A stretch of DNA of 8,560 nt. It comes from JAYSSF01 sp043720715 (GTDB lineage Bacteria > Patescibacteriota > Gracilibacteria > Absconditabacterales > Absconditicoccaceae). Position 1 is the first letter of the stretch. Every line of letters starts with the position of its first letter. The stretch is from the NCBI GenBank assembly GCA_043720715.1, contig JAYSSF010000021.1, forward strand, positions 1-8,560, read 5' to 3'. This document shows, piece by piece, positions 1 through 5,945 of the stretch. The notes under the pieces were generated by a model. That model had not been told where the DNA came from and did not search any database. It was given only the letters and a program-made list of their open reading frames with translations. A program made the translations under genes and the position numbers.

Positions 1-32
1 GCATAACATTTAGTCATTGTGCTAAATTAGTT

Positions 33-73
33 CTAAATAACAGCTCTATTATGCTGTTTTCTAGGTTATTTAG
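33..73. repeat. Nested palindrome at left edge, downstream of the membrane operon
   Basis: Inner arms AACAGC (39-44) and GCTGTT (53-58) lie inside outer arms CTAAATAAC (33-41) and GTTATTTAG (65-73), the two sets overlapping at 39-41. A further hairpin CTAAAT/ATTTAG (79-84, 90-95) covers the TAA stop of the last membrane gene. CTAAAT or its complement occurs five times in the first 95 bases. It could terminate the operon's transcript, but the T-run is poor. Confidence 0.45.
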
Positions 74-91
74 CCACACTAAATTTTCTAT

Positions 92-373
92 TTAGCCTAT
101 TTTTTTTATTTTTTTGAGACCCCTTGTGAGAGGTAAACCAACCATCACTGCGATGATAAGATGAGCCTCAATTGGGGCCAATAAACCTACCACTATTGGT
201 ACAATAAGCTTACCAAAAATTGGCACCAACAATAGTAAGAACGCAGAGCAGAACAAAATCACTCTCCTATAAGAAAACTTGCGGGTTTGCGATATAATAA
301 ATGCCGAAAATAGAAACAATAAACCAAATTCCACCCCGGCAATCCATGGACCCCACTCTATTAGTAGGTCCAC
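92..373 (-). CDS. Small hydrophobic membrane protein, third gene of membrane operon
   Basis: I do not recognise a family. With a GTG start at 373 the product is 93 residues: a short N-terminus, a hydrophobic segment (about residues 9-26), a basic loop (QTRKFSYRR), then one or two long hydrophobic segments and a lysine-rich C-terminus (GLKKIKKIG). It is probably a two- to three-span inner-membrane protein. The open frame extends upstream to an ATG at 487, but that part is not hydrophobic in the same way and would overlap the preceding gene by 127 bases. The GTG at 373 gives a 13-base overlap, the usual operon arrangement. No clear Shine-Dalgarno sequence is visible. All eight glycines use GGN and none uses TGA. 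The stop is TAA. The phrase CSAFLLL recurs in the first gene of this operon, hinting at shared ancestry. The start is uncertain. Confidence 0.55.
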   Translation of the reverse strand: MDLLIEWGPWIAGVEFGLLFLFSAFIISQTRKFSYRRVILFCSAFLLLLVPIFGKLIVPIVVGLLAPIEAHLIIAVMVGLPLTRGLKKIKKIG

Positions 374-813
374 GATGTGATCATATATGCCCCATGTTCG
401 AACAGAGACCAAACCAGTAGAACAAGCAAAACAACTCCACCAATAAGTAGTGCCGCCCGAATAAAATGGGCAAGATTTTTCTCCCAACCCTCCCCTCGGT
501 CGAGATTACTGAGGTGGTTGTAGAGCATCGTCGGCCCAACAAAGACCAACATAACAACATAGAGGAAAAAATTAATAATTTTTTCTCCAATGTTCCAAAT
601 AGTGCTTTTTATTACCTCATATACAAGCAACCATCCTTTTGGTTTACCATTGGTTTTTTGTAGTTTAATTTCAATGGTATAAATTAAAAAAACCACAAAA
701 CTAAATCCAACCAACCAGATTGCAGTTGGTATCAAAAATAAACCAATCACACACATTAAAATACTAATCCTGAGATAGTATTCCAATAGTAGAATTTTAA
801 TATCCTTTTTCAT
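361..813 (-). CDS. Multi-span membrane protein of unknown function, second gene of membrane operon
   Basis: A 150-residue protein beginning MKKDIKILLL. A hydrophobic hairpin covers about residues 14-48, a soluble basic loop 49-70, a further membrane segment about 79-97, an acidic loop (DRGEGWEKN) about 105-113, and a last membrane segment about 117-138. Four spans are likely. I do not recognise a family. The ATG at 813 overlaps a TGA in the preceding gene in the classical ATGA arrangement, which would be a normal coupled stop/start in the standard code. The gene has about 11 glycines, none encoded by TGA, unlike every gene downstream of position 1114 in this window. It ends in TAA. Membrane-associated accessory roles (transport, immunity, envelope) are all possible and none is supported. 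Confidence 0.7.
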   Translation of the reverse strand: MKKDIKILLLEYYLRISILMCVIGLFLIPTAIWLVGFSFVVFLIYTIEIKLQKTNGKPKGWLLVYEVIKSTIWNIGEKIINFFLYVVMLVFVGPTMLYNHLSNLDRGEGWEKNLAHFIRAALLIGGVVLLVLLVWSLFEHGAYMITSWTY

Positions 814-995
814 CTCAGTATGTATTTAAAGATGAAAAAGATTCCCAACCAAACAACAGCCTCTCCTCCTATGAGAAGCAAAAAAGCGGAACACCAATTT
901 AGCCTCCATTCTCGTCCGCCCCGAGTTTGGATAAAATCATTGGAACTATCCCAATAACCCCACTCCACAAAGTGGGTAAAAAAGAATTTTTTCAT
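756..995 (-). CDS. Small membrane protein, first gene of membrane operon
   Basis: Starts MKKFFFTHFVEWGYW at ATG 995, preceded at a suitable distance by a G-run (minus-strand reading of 1004-1015) that could serve as an unusual G-rich ribosome binding site. It has a short polar, Trp-rich N-terminus followed by one long hydrophobic segment (about residues 36-59). An in-frame TGA occurs at 810-812 after 61 codons and overlaps the next ATG (ATGA). In the standard code the protein ends there. With UGA read as glycine it gains 18 residues and ends at TAA 756-758, overlapping the next gene by 58 bases. The coordinates given follow the UGA-Gly reading used by the rest of the window; 810-995 is the alternative. 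The open frame reaches ATG 1061, but the G-run and the MKK start favour 995. Function unknown. Confidence 0.55.
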
Positions 996-1046
996 AATAC
1001 CCGCCCCCCCTAGTGCGGTACCTTTATTTTGAAATTTTAAAGAACA

Positions 1047-1059
1047 GTGGATTTTCCAC
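1047..1059 (-). other. Short hairpin in the 5' leader of the membrane operon
   Basis: GTGGA, a 3-base loop, then TCCAC: a perfect 5-bp stem in the leader between promoter and first start codon. It could shape the leader RNA or be a second protein-binding palindrome. No T-run follows it on the transcribed strand, so it is not a standard terminator. Confidence 0.3.
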
Positions 1060-1070
1060 ATACAAAAAAT

Positions 1071-1085
1071 ACTAGTGATCCTAGT
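1071..1085. promoter_or_regulatory. Operator-like palindrome at the transcription start
   Basis: ACTAG and CTAGT arms around a 5-base centre (TGATC). It lies directly downstream of the -10 box, where a bound repressor would block initiation. No regulator gene is visible in the window, so repression is inference. Confidence 0.45.
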
Positions 1086-1113
1086 ATTAAATGCAATACA
1101 AAATAGATGTCAA
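1085..1113 (-). promoter_or_regulatory. Sigma-70-type promoter of the membrane operon
   Basis: On the minus strand: -35 TTGACA (1108-1113), a 17-base spacer, and -10 TTAATA (1085-1090). The -35 box is a full consensus match. It begins immediately after the TAG stop (1114-1116) of the ABC exporter gene, so the operon has its own promoter at the exporter's 3' end. The predicted transcription start is near 1078, giving a leader of about 80 bases before ATG 995. Confidence 0.75.
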
Positions 1114-2856
1114 CTATTCGCCACTTTGTAATCTCCACATCGCAGCGTATAATCATCATAGTGTGACCAGTTGGTCATGGGTTCCAGACTCGACGATATT
1201 GCCCTTTTCCATCACATAGATCATGTCCGCATGCATGACGGTACTGAGTCTATGTGCGACCACGATCGTCATGAGATTTGGATTGGAGTGACTGACTTGT
1301 TCGATGGTATCTGAGATCTCCTTCTCCACCAGACTGTCCAGTGAGCTAGTCGCTTCATCGAAGATGAGGACTTGAGGATTGCGCAGTAGTGCACGAGCAA
1401 TTGCAAGACGCTGCTTTTGTCAGCCAGAGAGCTTGATACCTCACTCACCAATCACCGTATTGAGTCACTGTGGTAGTTCGGCGATAAATGATTCCAGCGA
1501 CGCCTGTTGTACGACCGTGTCGATTTCTTGACTACTAGCTTGAGGAGCAACAAAGAGCAGATTCTCTCTAATGGTTCCAGAGAAGAGCTGTGCATCTTGT
1601 GAGACTATTCCAATCTGCTGCTTAAATGCTGTGATGTTGAGCTGAGTAGTAGGTGTGTTGTTGATCATAATCTCGCCATGAGTGGGTTGATACAGGCCGC
1701 AGAGGAGTTTCAAGATCGTTGATTTACCACTACCACTTGGTCCCACAAACGCCACACTCTGGCCGGCCTTCCAAGAGGCAGAGAGGTCATGAATCACCTC
1801 TTTGTCGTCGCTATATCAGAATGATACATCATTGATCGACATTGATGTAATAGTGTCTAGCTTGAGGAGATGAGAGTCTGACGGCTCTGGCGCTTGGGTG
1901 AGGATTTCTTGCAGAATCTCATGGTTTGCTTTGGCTTCTTGATAGCCCTTGACCACAGTACCGAACATCGACAACTGCCCAAATACGAAGAACGAGTAAA
2001 AGTATAAACTCATGAGTTCACCAACCGTTAATCCCCCAGCGTAGACTAAATATGCAAGCAGTCAGATAAGACTCGTACTCATTGCGTTGATGATCGTCCC
2101 CTGGATAAATTCGATCGATCTGACTGTCTTCACCTTTTTGAGTTCCAGTTCGAGGATGTGATTATTGGCAGTATCAAGCCTTTTGGTCTCTTGTCAGACG
2201 AGTCATAGCATCTTGATGAGTGACACATTGCGGATCGACTCAGTGATCGATCATGCGACCGTATTTGACTCGATAGAGATGGCCTCTTGAGCTGCTTTGA
2301 TCTTCTTGGATAGGGCGAGCGTAGTGAGTCACATGATTGGTACCAGGATTGCATACATCAGTGTCACTCTTCAGTCCACCGTCGCCGAATAGATGAGTAC
2401 AAATACTACTCATACAAGTGCAAAAAATACCACATTGATCAAACTTGCAATATATGTTTGGATAGAATCCTTGGCTTTTACTAATTTTGCCAAGAGTTGA
2501 CCCGATTGTTGATTTTCAAAGACGGCATAGGGAAGCGAGAAGGTGTGAGCAATCGTATCTTGGTAGATGCTCGTACCGATCTTTTGCGTCATCACATTGA
2601 CAAAGTAATCCTGGAAATTCTTGGCGACTCTAGAGACCATCGCGGTACCTATCATACCTCCTAGTCACCAGAGTACTCCAGTTACATACTGTGTAGTAGT
2701 AAAATCAGTTACTCCCACTTTGGTCAAGTAGTTATCGATCAGCCATCTCAGTACTTGTGGACTAAACAGTGAGAAAACCTGGTTGATTGATGCCAAAACG
2801 AGAACAAGAATCAAAAGTTTTCGATATGGTTTGAGGTAGGTAGAGAGGAAGTTCAT
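1114..2856 (-). CDS. ABC exporter half-transporter (MsbA/multidrug-lipid type, fused membrane and ATPase domains)
   Basis: Reads as one 580-residue protein when UGA is glycine (about 14 in-frame TGA codons); this is the normal length for an ABCB/MsbA-like half-transporter. Such proteins dimerise in the inner membrane and use ATP hydrolysis to export lipids, drugs or peptides. The N-terminal six-helix domain covers about residues 10-300. The ATPase domain shows Walker A GPSGSGKST (372-380), Q-loop Q420, signature LSGGQ (476-480, G479 from TGA), Walker B with FDEATSSLD (499-507) and H-loop H535 in AHRLST. The start at 2856 (MNFLSTYLKPYRK) is preferred over ATG 2898, which lies inside an inverted repeat. 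No Shine-Dalgarno sequence is seen. A TATTAT just upstream might allow a nearly leaderless transcript. The stop is TAG. The partner could be a homodimer, since no second half-transporter is adjacent. Substrate unknown. Confidence 0.95.
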
Positions 2857-2892
2857 GGTCAAGACATAATAGATAAACTTTGATGGAGGGTG

Positions 2893-2908
2893 CCCCATGA
2901 TAAGGGGG
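2893..2908 (+). repeat. Left inverted repeat flanking the DUF559 gene
   Basis: CCCCATGATAAGGGGG. It matches the reverse complement of 3347-3362 at 15 of 16 bases and is itself an imperfect C-run/G-run palindrome. A further GGGGGTT at 2924-2930 pairs with AACCCCC at 3333-3339. A small hairpin (GTCC, GTAA, GGAC at 2911-2922) lies between the two elements. Confidence 0.75.
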
Positions 2909-2928
2909 CTGTCCGTAAGGACTGGGGG

Positions 2929-3309
2929 TTAACTTGAAGATAATTCTTGTTCTCTGATCCTTATTTGTTTCGTAATGTCGTCAGCTACATTGTTTCCATT
3001 ATTCATTACTTCGTCATTAGTATATCTAATTGTCTTGATTCATAATTGTTGTAATTTATGGTCTCTGTGTTGGTCATATGTTACATTGTGTCACTCATCA
3101 TCAATTTCTACTATCAATAGCAGCTTACTACAATAAAAATCTGCAATATAATTGAGAGGTGGTTTTTGTCTTGTAAATTTATAACCAAGAGGTCTTTCTG
3201 AGAGTATTGTTTGTCGTACTATCTTTTCAGTGTGGATTGAGTGATTACGATTGTGGCGAGCGTAGTTGGTGTGGTTTGTGTTGTATGGGATAAATGTGTT
3301 ATCGTTCAT
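2929..3309 (-). CDS. DUF559-family (Vsr-like) endonuclease
   Basis: A 126-residue protein with two in-frame TGA codons read as glycine. It matches the DUF559 (PF04480) pattern: IPYN near the N-terminus, T27-E28 in the helix, GYKFTRQKP (42-50), IADFYC (55-60, D57), IVEIDDEGH (66-74, E68 and D70) and RDHKLQQLGIKTIRYTNDEV (82-101). These are the expected positions of the PD-(D/E)XK-like fold related to very-short-patch repair endonucleases. DUF559 proteins occur as stand-alone genes or fused to other nuclease-type proteins, and their cellular role is poorly defined. The gene is enclosed by inverted repeats, and its TAA stop lies at the edge of the left inner repeat. It is separated from both neighbours by short non-coding flanks. 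It is likely a passenger or the enzymatic part of a small mobile unit, which is inference. Confidence 0.9.
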
Positions 3310-3332
3310 GTGATAATAAATACACCAAATAA

Positions 3333-3362
3333 AACCCCCTCCAACTCCCCCTTATCAGGGGG
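3333..3362 (-). repeat. Right inverted repeat flanking the DUF559 gene
   Basis: The outer element 3347-3362 reads CCCCCTGATAAGGGGG on the minus strand, one mismatch from the left copy. The inner element AACCCCC is at 3333-3339. The outer element can also fold as CCCCCT, TATC, AGGGGG. It sits just upstream of the DUF559 start codon, so it would also be in the 5' region of any transcript of that gene. Confidence 0.75.
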
Positions 3363-3394
3363 ACAAACGTTTCACCACAATAAACACCTTTATC

Positions 3395-3410
3395 AACCTT
3401 ATCAACTTTA
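3395..3410 (+). repeat. AACCTTAT-type intergenic repeat, left copy
   Basis: AACCTTATCAACTTTA. It is the reverse complement of 4276-4291 with one mismatch and is embedded in degenerate AACCTTAT/AACCTCAT reiterations (3390-3440) that run into the 3' end of the nuclease gene. Similar AT-rich phrases make up the other copy. Confidence 0.5.
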
Positions 3411-3416
3411 CAAACC

Positions 3417-3806
3417 TTATATCCTCATAACCTCATAACTCACCAACTTTGTATTAATCACTTGCTGGATCTTGCGTTCATTGGCGTTTTGCATAGAGCG
3501 GCCAGACTTGATCTCGAGGAAGACAATCTTGCGTAGATTACCCTCACTAAGTCAGTCTAATATCAAATAATCAAATCCCTTACCAATAAACACCATATCT
3601 TTGATCTGATAGGGGAAATTTGGCATTACGGGGGCCAATTGTTCTGAAATATGTCAGAGACTGACTGCTTTTGATTGTTTGATAGCGTCACGGCGTTCGA
3701 TTTTGACGGTGCGAGATAGTGTGTCTCATGAGATCGACTTACTCATCAGATATCATACTACTCCACCAATGATAATTCCTACCACAATCAGACCTATTTC
3801 GTTCAT
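3417..3806 (-). CDS. Membrane-anchored Holliday junction resolvase-like endonuclease (PF10107 type)
   Basis: A 129-residue protein with four in-frame TGA glycines. The N-terminal hydrophobic, glycine-rich segment (about residues 5-21, IGLIVVGIIIGGVVGYL) looks like a single membrane anchor. It is followed by a basic linker and a nuclease core: PNFPY (62-66), FIGKGFDYLILDGLSEG (73-89, D79) and IVFLEIKSG (94-102, E98 and K100 of the PD-(D/E)XK motif). This layout matches the family annotated as endonucleases related to archaeal Holliday junction resolvases. Such enzymes are predicted to cut branched DNA, but the biological role of the membrane-tethered bacterial versions is not established; DNA uptake or processing at the membrane is one possibility. 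Its ATG overlaps the end of rplI by 13 bases, so co-transcription and translational coupling are likely. The stop is TAA, inside an AT-rich repeat. Confidence 0.9.
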
Positions 3807-4252
3807 ACAATTGTCAGGGTAAACGAAGACTTAATCTTCTCAAATACTATCTTCACATCATACTCTCATACATGATCGATTTTATCCGCTTTGAGAATCG
3901 ATGTTTCAACTGTAAATCCAAACCTTTTGGTCAATTCTTGTGAGATGGTTTTGGTATCTACTTTCGCATATAATTTCCCTGCGGGGCTAACTTTTCATTC
4001 GATTGATAGGCCATTCTCTTTGAGAGCTTGCACCATTGTTTCAATCTGAGTTGCAAGATTATCATGCCCAGCTTGTTTTTTACGTTGATCAGCAGCTACT
4101 TTATCGAGAGTGTTTTTGTCTGCAATTTTTGCATATCATTTCGCGAGAAGCACGTTTTTGGCATAGGCTGGCGCGACATTGAGGATTTCGTTTTTACGTC
4201 AGATGTTTTTGACATCCAGGAGCATGATTACTTGGATCTTATCGTTTGCCAT
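3794..4252 (-). CDS. rplI: Ribosomal protein L9 (bL9)
   Basis: A 152-residue protein, close to the usual 148-150 of bL9, a large-subunit protein that binds 23S rRNA and helps maintain frame and ribosome quality. The N-terminal globular domain begins KIQVIMLLDVKNIGRKNEI and continues with the conserved AYAKNVLLAKGYA; the glycines of NIG and AKG are TGA-encoded. A charged connecting helix spans about 45-80. The C-terminal domain includes GKVSPAGKLYAKV and DHVGEYDVKI, where the GEY glycine is again TGA. After SSFTLTIV, a TGA that overlaps the next ATG is read through, adding G-T-K before TAG at 3794-3796. In a standard-code ancestor that TGA would have been the stop. No Shine-Dalgarno sequence precedes ATG 4252. 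Family assignment is firm. Confidence 0.95.
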
Positions 4253-4275
4253 GAGGTTTTAAGGTTTTAAGGTTA

Positions 4276-4291
4276 TAAAGTTTATAAGGTT
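4276..4291 (-). repeat. AACCTTAT-type intergenic repeat, right copy
   Basis: The reverse complement of the left copy with one mismatch, located between the SLH gene and rplI within AAGGTTTTAA/AAGGTTAT reiterations (4256-4291). Together the two copies bracket the rplI-nuclease pair in opposite orientation. Confidence 0.5.
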
Positions 4292-4292
4292 G

Positions 4293-4323
4293 TTGTGATT
4301 TATAATTTGCGATTTGTGATTTA
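4293..4323. repeat. Pair of direct repeats upstream of rplI
   Basis: TTGTGATTTA occurs at 4293-4302 and 4314-4323, start-to-start 21 bases, about two helical turns. On the minus strand a TATAAA-like -10 candidate lies between them, so this could be a regulatory site for rplI. No good -35 box is visible. Confidence 0.3.
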
Positions 4324-4327
4324 ACCA

Positions 4328-5521
4328 TTACTCTGCTTTGTTGATCAAATATAAACTTGCATCTTGATTTGGCTTGATTGTATAGATTGTTTGAGGTGTG
4401 CCCCAAATAACAAGTGATCATTCTTGGATGACTCATTGCTGTACTCTCCAGGTTCCTACACCAATGGGAGTAATGCTTTCGCTACTAGTATAAATATATC
4501 CATATACTTGGAAACTACTCAATGTCACACCATAGTTATAGACCTTATCCTTGCTAAAATAATATGTCACAGGATCAAGCTTCATCTCAAGTGTTTCTAG
4601 CGAATCATTACGAATCATATCCACATCAATAATTGCTTGATAGGCAGCCCCACTATTGCTCGTGCTAAGGATCTTTATAAATAATGGTGTTTCATTTTTA
4701 CCAATAGGGTTCTTGTTGAGATAGATATTTCTGAGTTTATAGAGCATCTTGGACACATCGAGACGAGAGACCGTTTCATCCATACTCGCGGTAGATCTAT
4801 CAGGAAGTAGTCATATTTCCCATCATCTCTGAACGTAGTTTTTATACCATGGAGTAGTATTTTCATCCAGGAGCCTATGATCAAACATTCTGATCAATAC
4901 GGCGATCAGTTGTCCCTTGGTAATTCCTATATTGGGGTTAAAGAGGGCGGCTGACTTAAAGATGCCGAGTTGACATGCGTCCTTGACTTGACCTTTGGTG
5001 ATGTCTTCGTATGAGCTAATATCGGTGTATGCACACGCTTCGCTGTTGAGCTTACTATTGCCAAATACTTTACGAGACAAGATTGATAACATCTTAGCTG
5101 CATCTATTCTGGATAGATAATTCTCAGGCATAAATTTCTCCGGATCTTGAAACTTAGTGATTCATTGGTCATACAACCATCTCAGTGACATGAGAAACTC
5201 AGCATCGCGTTGGAGATCAGGGAGTTGGTTGATGGGGTTGGTGTCTTCTGATTCTTCACTTGTATCTTCGATAATGAGAATACCACTAGTTGATCAGCCT
5301 GGGGCAGTAGTACTGGGGGTGTTTTTGCCAGTAGTGGTGATGGTGATCTCGTCAAGCACGATGGGCTTGGATGCTGGTATGAGGTTTGTACCACTAGTTC
5401 CTGTGGTGTTTTGACTATCGGTCAGATTTCGATCATTAAGCTCATCGAGATAGATAGCAGCATGTGAAAACCCAATAGTAGCAATAAGGATTCCCAAGAT
5501 AGTCCAAAGAGAGATACGCAT
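4328..5521 (-). CDS. Secreted S-layer homology (SLH) domain protein
   Basis: A 397-residue protein with six TGA glycines. Residues 1-22 form a signal peptide (MRIS, then a hydrophobic stretch ending FSHAA). A Thr/Ser/Asn-rich linker runs about 30-105. Three SLH-like modules follow: about 106-154 (FLMSLRWLYDQGITKF, SRIDAAKML), 164-214 (YTDISSYEDITKGQVKDA, ITKGQLIAVLIRMF) and 218-268 (YKNYVQRGWEIGLLP, SRLDVSKMLYKL). The remaining 130 residues are a beta-rich domain I do not recognise. SLH modules usually bind secondary cell-wall polymers and tether surface proteins; the ligand in this lineage is unknown. The frame stays open to ATG 5650, but the signal peptide and the promoter at 5549-5577 favour 5521. 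It is divergent from the giant pilin-like gene, which suggests shared surface function. The stop is TAA. Confidence 0.9.
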
Positions 5522-5548
5522 CGGTGTGGAAATAAGAAATAAGCAGTT

Positions 5549-5577
5549 AATATATAAGAGTAGCTTTTGATTATCAA
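5549..5577 (-). promoter_or_regulatory. Promoter of the SLH gene, with palindrome over the -35 box
   Basis: On the minus strand: -35 TTGATA (5572-5577), a 17-base spacer, and -10 TATATT (5549-5554). The predicted start is near 5541, a leader of about 20 bases. A perfect palindrome, TTTTGAT and ATCAAAA around one base (5565-5579), covers the -35 box and could be an operator. Confidence 0.6.
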
Positions 5578-5693
5578 AAATCAAGTAGATTATATACAAC
5601 AGATACGCTAGATTTAAGGAAATGCCGGATAACCCATCAAAGTTGACCATGATTCAGTAGTTTATAATTTCATATCATATCAACCATATGGTG

Positions 5694-5810
5694 TTAGAGC
5701 ATTTCTTCGAGGAAACACCCAACAGCAAAACCTATATAATGAGTGAGAAAAACACAATATTCAGACTCATCATAAGGTTTGGCGGTATTTCTTTGATCTA
5801 GTTGTGACAT
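5694..5810 (-). CDS. Possible 38-residue small protein
   Basis: ATG 5810 to TAA 5694-5696 encodes MSQLDQRNTAKPYDESEYCV followed by a moderately hydrophobic segment and an acidic end (LEEML). There is no in-frame TGA and no clear ribosome binding site. The composition is plausible for a real small protein, but the length alone is weak evidence. It lies upstream of, and on the same strand as, the SLH gene. I recognise no family. Confidence 0.25.
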   Translation of the reverse strand: MSQLDQRNTAKPYDESEYCVFLTHYIGFAVGCFLEEML

Positions 5811-5867
5811 AATAGAAAACAAAGTCAATCGAATTATTACTAAAATAAAGTCAGAATCCCGATATTT

Positions 5868-5896
5868 TTGACAAAAAGACTATCTATTGTTATAAT
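5868..5896 (+). promoter_or_regulatory. Full-consensus sigma-70 promoter of the pilin-like gene
   Basis: TTGACA (5868-5873), exactly 17 bases, then TATAAT (5891-5896): both boxes match the consensus at every base. The predicted start is near 5903, leaving a leader of about 43 bases before ATG 5946 with no Shine-Dalgarno sequence. Such a promoter predicts high constitutive expression for a very long surface protein. Confidence 0.85.
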
Positions 5897-5945
5897 ATTG
5901 AGCATATGTTATTATATATTTTGTTCCTTATTGTTTGATTATCTC

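Larger units (their letters stand above)
5522..5945. other. Divergent intergenic region between the SLH and pilin-like genes
   Basis: 424 bases without a confident gene. It contains the SLH promoter (minus) near its left end, the consensus pilin promoter (plus) near its right end, and one possible 38-codon ORF at 5694-5810. Two AAAGTCA elements at 5821-5827 and 5848-5854 lie just upstream of the pilin promoter. The rest is AT-rich sequence in which I see no RNA gene or riboswitch. Confidence 0.6.

Noticed and set aside
374..487. N-terminal extension of the third membrane gene to ATG 487
   Set aside because: It would overlap the second gene by 127 bases, and the added residues do not look like part of the membrane protein. 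An internal GTG gives a normal short overlap.
1420..1422. UGA read as tryptophan (mycoplasma-type code)
   Set aside because: The residue is the second glycine of LSGGQ. Other TGA codons also fall on glycine columns of L9 and the RTX repeats, while Trp is encoded by TGG in the same genes.
1269..2898. A decayed ABC transporter pseudogene broken by many stops
   Set aside because: All interruptions are TGA and there is no frameshift or TAA/TAG. Reading TGA as glycine restores a complete 580-residue protein with all motifs.
2857..2898. Upstream ATG 2898 as the ABC exporter start
   Set aside because: It adds 14 non-family residues and lies within the inverted repeat flanking the DUF559 gene; MNFLSTYLKPYRK is a typical exporter N-terminus.
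4028..4270. Plus-strand open frame of 80 codons
   Set aside because: It is antisense to rplI, whose identity is firm.
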